Source of the DNA: Streptomyces sp. AcH 505
GTDB lineage: Bacteria; Actinomycetota; Actinomycetes; Streptomycetales; Streptomycetaceae
DNA length: 49,897 nucleotides
Assembly: GCF_000818175.1 (NCBI RefSeq)
Contig: NZ_JTIY01000001.1
Coordinates: forward strand, 2,766,085-2,815,981
Direction of reading: 5' to 3'
This document shows positions 1 through 7,078 of the stretch, one piece after another. The stretch's first letter is position 1. Every line of letters starts with the position of its first letter. A program made the position numbers and the translations under genes. The notes beneath the pieces are model-generated. The model worked only from the letters and a program-made list of their open reading frames with translations, had not been told where the DNA came from and did no database searches.

Positions 1-58
1 GCTGGACTTCCGGAGTAGGCCAGAGGCCCCCGGAGTGAGCTGGAGTGAAAACCTTGCA

Positions 59-101
59 CTTGTAATGCGTAGGTCGTCGGTTCGAATCCGACAGGAGGCT
101 C
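59..101 (+). repeat. att site 1: tRNA-Thr(TGU) 3' end
   Basis: The 43-bp core begins with CTTGTAATGCGTAGG and ends with GACAGGAGGCTC. It spans the anticodon loop (anticodon TGT), the T arm (GTCGG, loop TTCGAAT, CCGAC) and the 3' acceptor strand of a tRNA-Thr. The 58 bases to its left do not form the D arm or 5' acceptor strand, so this is an attachment-site copy and not a tRNA gene. The integrase of element 1 starts the element about 100 bp to the right. Confidence 0.9.
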
Positions 102-129
102 AGGGTAAAGGTGCTGGTCAGGCCGTATG

Positions 130-172
130 TGCGTACTCCCCTCCGCAAGATCATCGCGGAGGGGAGTACGCA
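130..172. terminator. Strong hairpin between att 1 and int
   Basis: Perfect 17-bp arms (130-146 and 156-172) enclose a 9-nt loop, followed on the plus strand by TTTT (173-176). It can act as a plus-strand terminator that blocks tRNA read-through into int. It lies just past the int stop on the other strand but has no T-run in that direction. The GTACGCA half of the stem recurs at 178-184 and in the terminator at 11293-11323. Confidence 0.55.
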
Positions 173-199
173 TTTTGTACGCACCGGCCAGAGCAGCCC

Positions 200-1393
200 C
201 TACGTGGACGTTCGGGTTCGCTTGCTCAACGCGGCACTGCGGCCAGCGTCGAGCGCGTCGGCCACCTCGTCGAGTCGGTCCGGCCAAAGGTGCCCGTACA
301 CGTCCAAGGTCATGGCCGCCGACTTGTGGCCCAACATCAATTGGACGACCTTGACGTCGGCGCCGGCCGCGATGGCGAGCGAGGCGGCCGTGTGGCGCAG
401 CTTGTGTGGCGTGATCCCGAGGTCTGCCAGCCCGGCCACCTTAACCGCCGGGTCGAAGATCCTGTTGCGGAAGTTCGCGTACCGCAGCGGTCCGCCTTCA
501 GGTGCGGTGAACAGCAGATCGTTCGCGCCCTTGCCCTTGGTCAGCTCGGCCAGCTCGTCTGCGAACGACCGCGGCAGGGGCACGGAGCGCTTCTCGTGGT
601 TCTTCACCGGACCCAGAGCCAGTACGCCCTTGACGTCGGTGTAGTTCTGTACGACCCGGATGCGGCGGGTCTCCAGGTTGAGCCGGCCAACCTTGATGGC
701 GGATGCCTCAGCCCAGCGGATCCCGCAGTAGCCGAGGACCAGCACTAGGCGCCATTGATCGCCAGCTCCCTCGGCCAGGCGCTCCAGCTGCTCGTGTGTG
801 AGGTAGACGTGCTCGTCGTCCTCGATCTTCACGGGAAGATCGTGATCGTGGAACGGGCTTGCGGCTATCCGATTGGAGATCACCGCACGCTTCATGACCA
901 TGCCACCGACGCGGTACGTCTTCGTCACCCGGGCCGGCCCCAGCTTCCTGCCACGCTTCCCGGGCTGCTCGCACAGATCCGTGAGCCACGCTGACACGTC
1001 TTCCCACCGCATGCTGCTGACCTGCCAGTCACCCCACTTCGGGATGACGTAGTTGTCGAGCAGTTCGCGATAGTCGTTCTTCGTTGTCCGCCCCTGCTTC
1101 CGCAGCGAGCCGTACCACTCCTCGGCCACGGCCTTGAACGCGGCCTTGCCTGACTGCGGGTCCCGGTACGAACCCTTGTCGAGCCTGGCCGTGATCGCGT
1201 TCTTCTCGGCCTCCGCCTGGGGGAGCTTGGCGAACGTCAGCGCCTTGTCCTTGCCGTCCGGCCCGTACCAGCGCACCCGCCAACGACCCGGGGGATTCCG
1301 CTTGCTGCCAGCCTTCTTGGCGTCCCGCCAGCGCTCCATAGCCCGGCGGTAGTCGGCGTGGGTCTCGCGATCTTCGATCCATACGCGGGCCAC
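200..1393 (-). CDS. int: Tyrosine recombinase integrase of element 1
   Basis: A site-specific recombinase that would integrate and, with Xis, excise element 1 at the tRNA-Thr site. The 397-residue product has an N-terminal arm-binding region (RWRVRWYGPDG), a SAM-like core-binding domain (about 85-185) and a catalytic domain with R226, K264, H330-x-x-R333, H356 and nucleophile Y366 (LDVYGHL). Start: GTG at 1393 overlaps the TAG stop of the upstream XRE gene (TAGTG), so the two are translationally coupled and co-transcribed. The longer in-frame ORF to 1528 merely overlaps that gene and is not needed. It ends about 100 bp from att 1, the usual place for an AICE integrase. Confidence 0.95.
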   Translation of the reverse strand: MARVWIEDRETHADYRRAMERWRDAKKAGSKRNPPGRWRVRWYGPDGKDKALTFAKLPQAEAEKNAITARLDKGSYRDPQSGKAAFKAVAEEWYGSLRKQGRTTKNDYRELLDNYVIPKWGDWQVSSMRWEDVSAWLTDLCEQPGKRGRKLGPARVTKTYRVGGMVMKRAVISNRIAASPFHDHDLPVKIEDDEHVYLTHEQLERLAEGAGDQWRLVLVLGYCGIRWAEASAIKVGRLNLETRRIRVVQNYTDVKGVLALGPVKNHEKRSVPLPRSFADELAELTKGKGANDLLFTAPEGGPLRYANFRNRIFDPAVKVAGLADLGITPHKLRHTAASLAIAAGADVKVVQLMLGHKSAAMTLDVYGHLWPDRLDEVADALDAGRSAALSKRTRTST

Positions 1394-1917
1394 TAGTCGG
1401 CCTCGCCTGCGCCGAATTGCATGCGCCGGCCGCCGGGTCGGGCGTACAGCTGGAACTGGAGGATGGCGCCGTTCGGGTCGCCGGGCTCGATGCGCTCGAT
1501 CGGCAACTGGCCGTCCATCCAATCCCACGCTGTCTCTGCGCCGACCGTGCCAACGCCTGTGATCTCGACACTGACCGACGGGTCGTCGGTCAGTGGCAGC
1601 AGGAGGGTTGAAGGGGCGACACGCAGGGCGGCGGCCAGCGCTACCAGCTCGTCGACAGTCACCTGCCGCTCGCCCTTTTCCATGCGGGTGATGCCCGAGG
1701 CGGGGATGGGGCGCTGCTTGCTCTCCAGCAGTCCGGAGAGCTGTCGCGTGGTCAGTCCCCGGATCTTCCGGAGCCGCGCCAAGTTTTCGCCCACCGTCTT
1801 GCCGGTCGGGCCTACCTCGATCGCACGTCGTCCACGCTGCTGCTCAGTCATGGGCATCAGCGTAAGCAACAGCGAGCGTCTTGTATTGCTGCCGGTATCG
1901 GCTACCATCTGGCTCAT
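1393..1917 (-). CDS. XRE-family regulator cotranscribed with int
   Basis: A DNA-binding protein of 174 residues with an XRE/Cro-C1 helix-turn-helix at about 40-95 (NLARLRKIRGLTTRQLSGL, then SGITRMEKGERQVTVDELVALA). A C-terminal part of about 70 residues has no family I can name. It precedes int with a 1-nt overlap and so probably controls excision and integration. The ATG at 1917 is supported by a leaderless-type promoter: TTGCTT, 18-nt spacer, TATGCT, then 6 nt to the ATG. The inverted repeat at 1938-1955 overlaps the -35 region, which suggests autorepression. Internal starts at 1857 and 1851 lack a ribosome site. Confidence 0.8.
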   Translation of the reverse strand: MSQMVADTGSNTRRSLLLTLMPMTEQQRGRRAIEVGPTGKTVGENLARLRKIRGLTTRQLSGLLESKQRPIPASGITRMEKGERQVTVDELVALAAALRVAPSTLLLPLTDDPSVSVEITGVGTVGAETAWDWMDGQLPIERIEPGDPNGAILQFQLYARPGGRRMQFGAGEAD

Positions 1918-1923
1918 GGGTGC

Positions 1924-1955
1924 AGCATAGGATCACTTGTTGCACGTAAGCAACA
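1924..1955. promoter_or_regulatory. Divergent operator and leaderless promoter for XRE-int
   Basis: TGTTGC-ACGTAA-GCAACA at 1938-1955 is a perfect inverted repeat of 6-bp arms. It overlaps a minus-strand -35 (TTGCTT), with the -10 TATGCT at 1924-1929 placed 6 nt from the XRE start codon. The half-site CGTAAGCAACA recurs at 1861-1871 inside the XRE gene. The operator sits between XRE-int and the divergent xis/rep operon, so one repressor could control both. Confidence 0.6.
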
Positions 1956-1979
1956 CATGAGTCTGGAAAGGATGGAACC

Positions 1980-2210
1980 GTGGCAAGGGAAACCGTCAGG
2001 GACGAGCTACTGACTCCCGTGCAGGTGTGTGAGAACTGGCCGTCCGTCTTCCCGAACACGCAGTCGCTCGCTGAGCGCAGGTGGCGGGGGACCGGCCCGG
2101 CCTACGTGAAGACGCATCCCGGAAGGTCGGGGCGGGTCTTCTACAAGACGTCTGCTGTCGAGAAGTGGATCGACGGGCTGACCATCGCGGGAGGGCAGGC
2201 CGCCGCATGA
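1980..2210 (+). CDS. xis: Excisionase-like helix-turn-helix protein
   Basis: A 76-residue basic protein with the layout of MerR/excisionase-type winged helices: LTPVQVCENWPSVFPNTQSL, then RWRGTGPAYVKTHPGRSGRVFY and AVEKWIDG. In AICEs this type of protein directs Int to excise, and it usually sits near int. Start: GTG at 1980 preceded by GGAAAGGA. It opens a plus-strand operon and overlaps the next gene by ATGA (2207-2210), so replication genes and excision are co-expressed. The role rests on family resemblance and position. Confidence 0.75.
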   Translation: MARETVRDELLTPVQVCENWPSVFPNTQSLAERRWRGTGPAYVKTHPGRSGRVFYKTSAVEKWIDGLTIAGGQAAA

Positions 2211-2458
2211 CCGCAAACACAGAAATGACCCGCCTGGACCGCGGGTCATTTCAGGAAGTCCTTGGTGGTGGACCGAGCACCACCGTACCGCTGATCGCCC
2301 GGCCTGTCGTGGTCCTGACCGCCGGCCGTATCGAGTACGCGGCCCGCTGCCCCAGCTGCCAGAACTGGCACCGACACGTCAGCCTCGGCAAGAAGACGGG
2401 CCCGTGTGGCGCCCGGTACCTGCTGCAGCCCAAGTCAAAGCTGCGGGGGGCCGCATGA
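2207..2458 (+). CDS. Small zinc-ribbon-like protein
   Basis: An 83-residue protein lies between xis and primase, overlapping both by ATGA, so it is part of the excision/replication operon. The C-terminal half has CPSCQNWHRH followed by GPCGARY, a C-x2-C...H...C pattern compatible with a single zinc site. The N-terminal half (VPLIARPVVVLTAGRIEYAARC) looks like beta strands. Small proteins of this kind are common beside AICE rep genes, but I cannot assign a function. An accessory role in replication is inference only. Confidence 0.7.
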   Translation: MTANTEMTRLDRGSFQEVLGGGPSTTVPLIARPVVVLTAGRIEYAARCPSCQNWHRHVSLGKKTGPCGARYLLQPKSKLRGAA

Positions 2459-3315
2459 CCAACTGGGAGACCGCCCTCAACAGTGCGCTCTACGCCATCA
2501 CGCGCGGGTACGCCGTGTTCCCCCTCAGCATCAACAAAACCCCCGCCATCAAGTCCCCGCACGACAAGGGACACAGCTGCAAGGGGCGCTGCGGAAAGCC
2601 GGGACACGGCGTTCACGACGCAACCACCGACCCCGCCTATGCCCGTCATCTCTTTGACCTGTCCTCGCGTGCGACCGGCTACGGCATCGCCTGCGGAGGC
2701 AAACTCATCGGGCTCGACCTCGACCGCAAGCACGGGGTCGACGGCTGCGCCACGCTCAACCAACTCGCAGCCGGGCACGGGTTCGAGATCCCGCAGAGTC
2801 AGACGATCTGCACCCCGTCCGGTGGGTTCCACGTGTGGCTCGCTGCCCCGGCTGGCCTCTCCGTACCGAACTCTGCTGGTCGCCTCGGCCCCGGCATCGA
2901 CGTGCGAGGAACTGGTGGGTACCTGGTCGGCCCCGGCAGCATCGGGCGCGCCGGCGACTACGGGTTGCACCCCAAGCTGGGAGAGGTCGACGTCCAGCCG
3001 GTACCCGAGCAGCTGCTCAAGCTCATGCTGCCCGCCCCGGTGACGCGTCGGATCCCACGGGCTGACCCATCACCCGTTACAGCCAGCAGGGCGCTGGACG
3101 GCCTTGTACGGGTCGTTCTCAACGCGCCCGAAGGTACGCGTAACGACCGCCTGTACTGGGCTGCAGCCAAGGCGTGGGCTCACGTGGATGACGGGCATAT
3201 GGCAGCAGCCGATGTTGAGGCTGCCCTCGTCGAGGCCGCTGTCCGGCAGGGTCTCTCCGCGGGTGAAGCCATGCGGACCGTGGCGTCCGCGAGGCGGGCG
3301 GGGGTGGCTGCATGA
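2455..3315 (+). CDS. Bifunctional primase-polymerase (PrimPol) replication protein
   Basis: A 286-residue AEP-superfamily PrimPol, the first half of a split RepPP-type replication initiator that would prime and extend DNA for autonomous replication of the excised element. Visible motifs: N-terminal ALNSALYAITRGYAVFPL; a C/H insertion (CKGRCGKPGHGVHDA); the metal-binding strand LIGLDLDRKHG; SGGFHVWLA; and IDVRGTGGYLVGPGS. The C-terminal 80 residues (RNDRLYWAAAKAWAH...) look like the primase C-terminal helical domain. It overlaps both neighbours by ATGA. The helicase is encoded separately by the next gene. Confidence 0.9.
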   Translation: MTNWETALNSALYAITRGYAVFPLSINKTPAIKSPHDKGHSCKGRCGKPGHGVHDATTDPAYARHLFDLSSRATGYGIACGGKLIGLDLDRKHGVDGCATLNQLAAGHGFEIPQSQTICTPSGGFHVWLAAPAGLSVPNSAGRLGPGIDVRGTGGYLVGPGSIGRAGDYGLHPKLGEVDVQPVPEQLLKLMLPAPVTRRIPRADPSPVTASRALDGLVRVVLNAPEGTRNDRLYWAAAKAWAHVDDGHMAAADVEAALVEAAVRQGLSAGEAMRTVASARRAGVAA

Positions 3316-4574
3316 GCGATGCAGAGCCGGACGACCAGCCGTCTGCAACGGGCAGGCCCTGGCCTGTCCTCGACGACAGGGCGATGCACGGTCTGCCGGG
3401 TCGGATCGTCTCCGCGATCCTTCCGCACACCGAGGCAGATCCGGCCGCGATGCTGTTCACCCTGTACAGCGCCGCAGGGGCGATGATCGGCAAAGAGCCG
3501 CACATTCTGACGGGCGGTGTTCACCATGGCGCCCGCCTCTGGTCGCTCATCATCGGCCGGACCGCCGGCGGCATGAAGGGCACCTCTTGGGCGGAGGTTC
3601 GGCGGGTTCTCAAGCACACCGATCCGACGTTCCATGAGGACCGGATCATGGGTGGCCTCTCCTCTGCTGAGGGTCTGATCATCCAAGTGCGCGACCCGAG
3701 CGGCGACCCCGAGTCGGACTCTTACGACGAAGGGGCCACCGACAAGAGGCTGTTGGTCGTCGAGTCGGAGTTCGCGGCCGTCCTCGCCCAGGGCAAGCGG
3801 GAGGGCAACACACTCCTCCCACTCATCCGACAGGCGTGGGACGGCGGGACCCTCCGCACCATGACCGTCAAACCGAAGATCGCAACCGAGCCCCACATCG
3901 GGATGATCGGCCACATCACCCCGACCGAGCTCCGCATGAAACTGAATGAGGCGGAGCGGGCCGGCGGGACGATGAACCGATTCCTGCCCGTGCTCTCGAA
4001 GCGATCCAAGCTCCTCCCAGACGGAGGGGATCTCTCCGAGGCGGACGTCAAGGCGCTCGGCGCCGAGTTGAGCAGTGTCATCGTCAAGGCCACGACGATC
4101 GGTCAGATGCGGCGCAGCACCGACGCTGCTACCCGCTGGCGCCTGCTGTACGAGCGCCTGGCCGCCGATCACGCGGGAGACGGCCCGGTTGCCCAAGTGG
4201 TCGCCCGCGCTGCGCCCCAAGTCCTGCGGCTGTCCGTCATGGCCGCACTCCTCGACGGGTGCGACTACGTCGACCTTCCGCACCTCGAAGTCGCCGAGGC
4301 GATGTGGGACTACGCCGAGGACTCCGCTTGGTACGTCTTCGGCGGGGGCTCCGGGAACCCCGATCTCGACCGGCTGAAGACGTTCGTCGATGAGGCCGGC
4401 GAGCCCGGGGTGACGCGTACCGACATCAACGCGAAGTGCTTCGGCCGCAACAAGAAGGCGTCCGAAGTCGACGCGCTGGTGGTCGAACTACTCAAGATCA
4501 ACGGTTACGCAGAGTTCACCAGGCCAACGGCAGGGAGGCCGGTAAAGGGGGTGCGACGAATTAAGGCTAAGTAA
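3312..4574 (+). CDS. Replicative helicase-like ATPase (DUF3987-like)
   Basis: A 420-residue P-loop ATPase coupled to the PrimPol gene by ATGA. Walker A-like GRTAGGMKGTS is near residue 80 and a Walker B-like strand LLVVESEF near 146. Later blocks (IGMIGHITPTELRMKL, GGTMNRFLP) are typical of DUF3987-type primase-associated helicases found after PrimPol in plasmids and phages. The C-terminal 70 residues resemble a winged helix (VTRTDINAKCFGRNKKASEVDALV). It probably unwinds the origin and works with the PrimPol as a two-subunit initiator. Palindromic repeats begin within its last codons. Confidence 0.8.
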   Translation: MSDAEPDDQPSATGRPWPVLDDRAMHGLPGRIVSAILPHTEADPAAMLFTLYSAAGAMIGKEPHILTGGVHHGARLWSLIIGRTAGGMKGTSWAEVRRVLKHTDPTFHEDRIMGGLSSAEGLIIQVRDPSGDPESDSYDEGATDKRLLVVESEFAAVLAQGKREGNTLLPLIRQAWDGGTLRTMTVKPKIATEPHIGMIGHITPTELRMKLNEAERAGGTMNRFLPVLSKRSKLLPDGGDLSEADVKALGAELSSVIVKATTIGQMRRSTDAATRWRLLYERLAADHAGDGPVAQVVARAAPQVLRLSVMAALLDGCDYVDLPHLEVAEAMWDYAEDSAWYVFGGGSGNPDLDRLKTFVDEAGEPGVTRTDINAKCFGRNKKASEVDALVVELLKINGYAEFTRPTAGRPVKGVRRIKAK

Positions 4575-4639
4575 GGAATTAAGGGTCTGACCTGCAGAAA
4601 CGCAAGGGGCCTTAATTCGTCGGTACGAATTAAGGCCCC
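4556..4639. repeat. AATTAAGGC repeat cluster with 15-bp palindrome (candidate origin)
   Basis: ACGAATTAAGGC occurs at 4556-4567, a variant GGAATTAAGG at about 4575, and a perfect inverted pair with 15-bp arms at 4606-4620 and 4625-4639 around the tetraloop CGGT. AATTAA is rare in this GC-rich DNA, so the clustering is not random. The position just 3' of the PrimPol/helicase pair parallels the iteron array of element 2. Origin of replication is my preferred reading. A terminator for the rep operon or an operator for the next genes is also possible, but there is no T-run. Confidence 0.5.
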
Positions 4640-4731
4640 GCCTCGGGCCGCCTCTGACCTGCTTCTTTCCTTCTTTCGGCTTAGTTCGTAGCCGTCCAAC
4701 CATCCGGCAGCACAGTGACAAGGAGTGACCA

Positions 4732-4974
4732 ATGTCCGACCCCTACCTGACGAGCTACGGAGTAGTCGTGGCCGCCCTGCGGGACGACCCGGAAGCGATC
4801 CGCGCCCTATTCGCCGGCCTCACGCCCGCGGAGATCGCAGCGACCGCGGAGGGCGCCGTGCTCGCCATGGCAGGCACGCTCCGCGAACACCTCGACCCCC
4901 ACACCATCCAGTCCATGATCCGCGCCGTGCAGCAACTCGCCCAGCACGACGCAGCAGAAGGGAAAACACGATGA
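4732..4974 (+). CDS. Small acidic protein of unknown function
   Basis: An 80-residue protein rich in Ala, Glu and Leu, predicted all-helical (DDPEAIRALFAGLTPAEIAA...). I do not recognise a family. Start: ATG at 4732 preceded by a strong AAGGAG. It opens a three-gene operon (ATGA overlap with the next gene) that leads toward the tape-measure-like gene. The small helical form and position upstream of a tape measure would suit a tail-assembly accessory, but no sequence motif supports that. Confidence 0.65.
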   Translation: MSDPYLTSYGVVVAALRDDPEAIRALFAGLTPAEIAATAEGAVLAMAGTLREHLDPHTIQSMIRAVQQLAQHDAAEGKTR

Positions 4975-5636
4975 CTACCGACTACCAGCGCATGTTCAAC
5001 CAGTCCGCGGTCGACTACACCGCCGACTTCCAGAAGCAGATGGACGCCCACCGGGCGAAGGCCGCGGCCGTCCGCGAGAACGCAGAGACGCTGCTGGGCA
5101 GGATCAGCGAGCGCAAGGATCTGACCCCCGAAGCTGCCCGCGCAGCTGCGGCCCGCATCTACAAGCCGGCCTGCGAGCAGATGCGGCAGATGCTCGACCA
5201 GCACATCGAGAAGGTCACGCAGCACAAGCAGAAGCTTGCGCAGAAGGCATTCGGTTCCGACCCGACCAACGACCCCGCGAAGGCCATGATGCGCCGCCAG
5301 GCACGGCAGCAGGCCGCCACCCTCACCGACCCCGACGCCGCCAAGCGGATGCTGGCAGAGGCCAAGTTCGACGGTGACGTACACCTCGCCCGCGCCACCG
5401 CGGCGGTCGCCTACGAGAACGGGTGGCACGACGTCGTCGACGCCTGGAACTCGGATGGCAGCAACAACGCCTCCATGCGCAGCCTGATCGAAATGCGTCA
5501 GCTGCCGGACACCAAGGACCCGGCGTGGCGGATCAACACGGCCGCGTCCTACGCGCCCCCCATGCCCGGCGTCCTCGAAGGCATGAAGCCCCACGAGATC
5601 AGCCGCGCTGCCGAAGCTGACATCGAGGTCAACTGA
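4971..5636 (+). CDS. Helical protein of unknown function upstream of tape measure
   Basis: A 221-residue protein with a long, charged, probably coiled-coil N-terminal half (YTADFQKQMDAHRAKAAAV, then MRQMLDQHIEKVTQHKQKL). The C-terminal part is more globular, with aromatic and Pro residues (AVAYENGWHDVVDAWNSDGS, AASYAPPMPGVLEGM). No membrane segment or enzyme motif is visible. It overlaps its neighbours by ATGA and TGATG, so the three genes 4732-6478 are translated as a unit. The coiled coil would suit a structural or scaffolding role next to the tape measure; that is inference. Confidence 0.65.
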   Translation: MTTDYQRMFNQSAVDYTADFQKQMDAHRAKAAAVRENAETLLGRISERKDLTPEAARAAAARIYKPACEQMRQMLDQHIEKVTQHKQKLAQKAFGSDPTNDPAKAMMRRQARQQAATLTDPDAAKRMLAEAKFDGDVHLARATAAVAYENGWHDVVDAWNSDGSNNASMRSLIEMRQLPDTKDPAWRINTAASYAPPMPGVLEGMKPHEISRAAEADIEVN

Positions 5637-6478
5637 TGTTCGAAAACGACACCCACCGGGCGGAGGGCGCCGTCAAGGCTGCCCGCCGTCGCGGTCTCGC
5701 CGTACCCGACGAGATTGATCACGTGGCCAGCATGTGGAAGGTGGTTGTCGACGCCTCCCACATGCGGCCCCCGAGCCGGCCCACCCTCGACGACATCCCC
5801 GCAACGCCCGAGGAACTGCGGGAACTCATCGAGCAGCGAGCCCACGCCCACCGCATCGCCAAGGCGCACAACGCGATTGGCAGCGACTTCCTCGAACCCG
5901 TCGCCCGGAAGTACAACGCCCTCGTCCGCGAGCGGGTACCCGGCTGGATCATGGCACTGCAGCCTGAGTTCAACGGGCTCATCAAGCAGCTGCGCGTGCA
6001 GGCGAAGAAGCTGCCCGACAACCTCGACGTGACCTGGCTCAACTGGGATGACCCGGCAGTCACCACAGCATGGGAGAAGGCGGAAGGTGTCGCCTTCCAG
6101 CTGGATCAGATCGTCTCCGACAGGCAGGTCATCGCCAAGGCAGGCGACCTGCAAGGCGAAGGCGGCAACGACAACCAGCTGTACGCGGTTGCCAAGCTGC
6201 CCGAGCCGACACGGCAGGGCGTCGTCGACCACGTCATGCGCGACCACATCTCACCTGAGATCCAGCGGTGGCGTGAGTTCAAGCATCAGCCTGTCTCAAG
6301 GTGGCTGCAGCTGGCTCGCTCGCAGCACCTGACCATCGAGCTGGCCACACCGAGCGAGGTACGCGCACGGGCCGCACTGCGAGGCAAGTGGATCGAGGCC
6401 ATCGCAGTGCGAGGCGTCGCACCACAGCCCACTGAGCGCGCCCTGAGGGCAGTCGACCAGGCACTCAGGGCTGCGTGA
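5636..6478 (+). CDS. Protein of unknown function upstream of tape measure
   Basis: A 280-residue soluble protein, third gene of the 4732-6478 operon (start overlaps the previous stop as TGATG). It is mostly helical with several Trp-containing blocks (VPGWIMALQPEFNGLIKQLR, LDVTWLNWDDPAVTTAWEKA, HQPVSRWLQLARSQHL) and a basic C-terminus. I do not recognise a family. It is followed by 600 bp of hairpin-rich DNA and then the tape-measure-like gene. Homologue neighbourhoods would show whether it belongs to phage structural modules or to AICE backbones. Confidence 0.65.
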   Translation: MFENDTHRAEGAVKAARRRGLAVPDEIDHVASMWKVVVDASHMRPPSRPTLDDIPATPEELRELIEQRAHAHRIAKAHNAIGSDFLEPVARKYNALVRERVPGWIMALQPEFNGLIKQLRVQAKKLPDNLDVTWLNWDDPAVTTAWEKAEGVAFQLDQIVSDRQVIAKAGDLQGEGGNDNQLYAVAKLPEPTRQGVVDHVMRDHISPEIQRWREFKHQPVSRWLQLARSQHLTIELATPSEVRARAALRGKWIEAIAVRGVAPQPTERALRAVDQALRAA

Positions 6479-7078
6479 CCCCATGAACGTCGGTGTCCAC
6501 GCAGGCAGCCAAGGGATCACTGGGCATGACGACTTGGCGCACCCTGGCACGGCTGACCCTCCACAGCCGGCGACACCGACCGCGCGGCCTGGCTGGCAGC
6601 CACCAGTCGGCCAGGTCGCGCACCCCAAACCAGGACGATCCCACCAGGGGACGGCCCCCTCGGGGTCATCCCTGGTGGGATCGGGGGCTATAGCTCCCGG
6701 GGATCCGTTCGGGTTCCCAAGGCCGCGACCTGCGGAAACGCAGCGCCCCCCAGCGGCCCCCAGACGGCCCGCACAAAGCCGCAGGTCGGGGGCCTGTAGC
6801 CGTGACACTCAGGGGTTCCGGGGTCGGGAAAACAGGAACCAGCCGCTTGCAAAAGCGGGGGTGCTACACGGTCCCGAGGCGCAGAGGACCCCCTATCGGG
6901 GTCCTGGCCCAGGGGTTCCAAGGCCGAATTCCCCAGACCCGTAGGCGGCCTCGACTGCAATACGCGCCGGTCCCCGCAAGATCCACCCCGGGGATCCCGG
7001 CCCACTGCCGCTTGATCCACATATGAACCTTTCGACAGGGGTTTCCGCGCCAGCCCTGCGACATCCAAGGACTGGCTT
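6479..7078. other. 600-bp non-coding, hairpin-rich region
   Basis: No credible gene. Clear inverted repeats are: 6637-6649/6670-6682 (13-bp perfect arms, GATCCCACCAGGG type); 6683-6698 (GGGGGCTATAGCTCCC, near-palindromic); 6843-6858 (CCGCTT-gcaa-AAGCGG); and 6885-6892/6898-6905 (AGGACCCC arms). Such density suggests a structured DNA or RNA site, for example a single-strand origin, a packaging or transfer site, or a long 5' leader for the tape-measure gene. Two short open frames here (from 6483 and 6493) are Pro/Arg/Gly-rich and read through the hairpins, so I treat them as spurious. Confidence 0.6.

Noticed and set aside
1..101. Complete tRNA-Thr gene at the left edge
   Set aside because: Bases 1-58 do not form a D arm or a GCCTCCT 5' acceptor strand; only the 3' part is present.
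6483..6944. 153-codon ORF between the rep-side operon and the tape measure
   Set aside because: Low-complexity Pro/Gly/Arg product reading through several hairpins, with no ribosome site.
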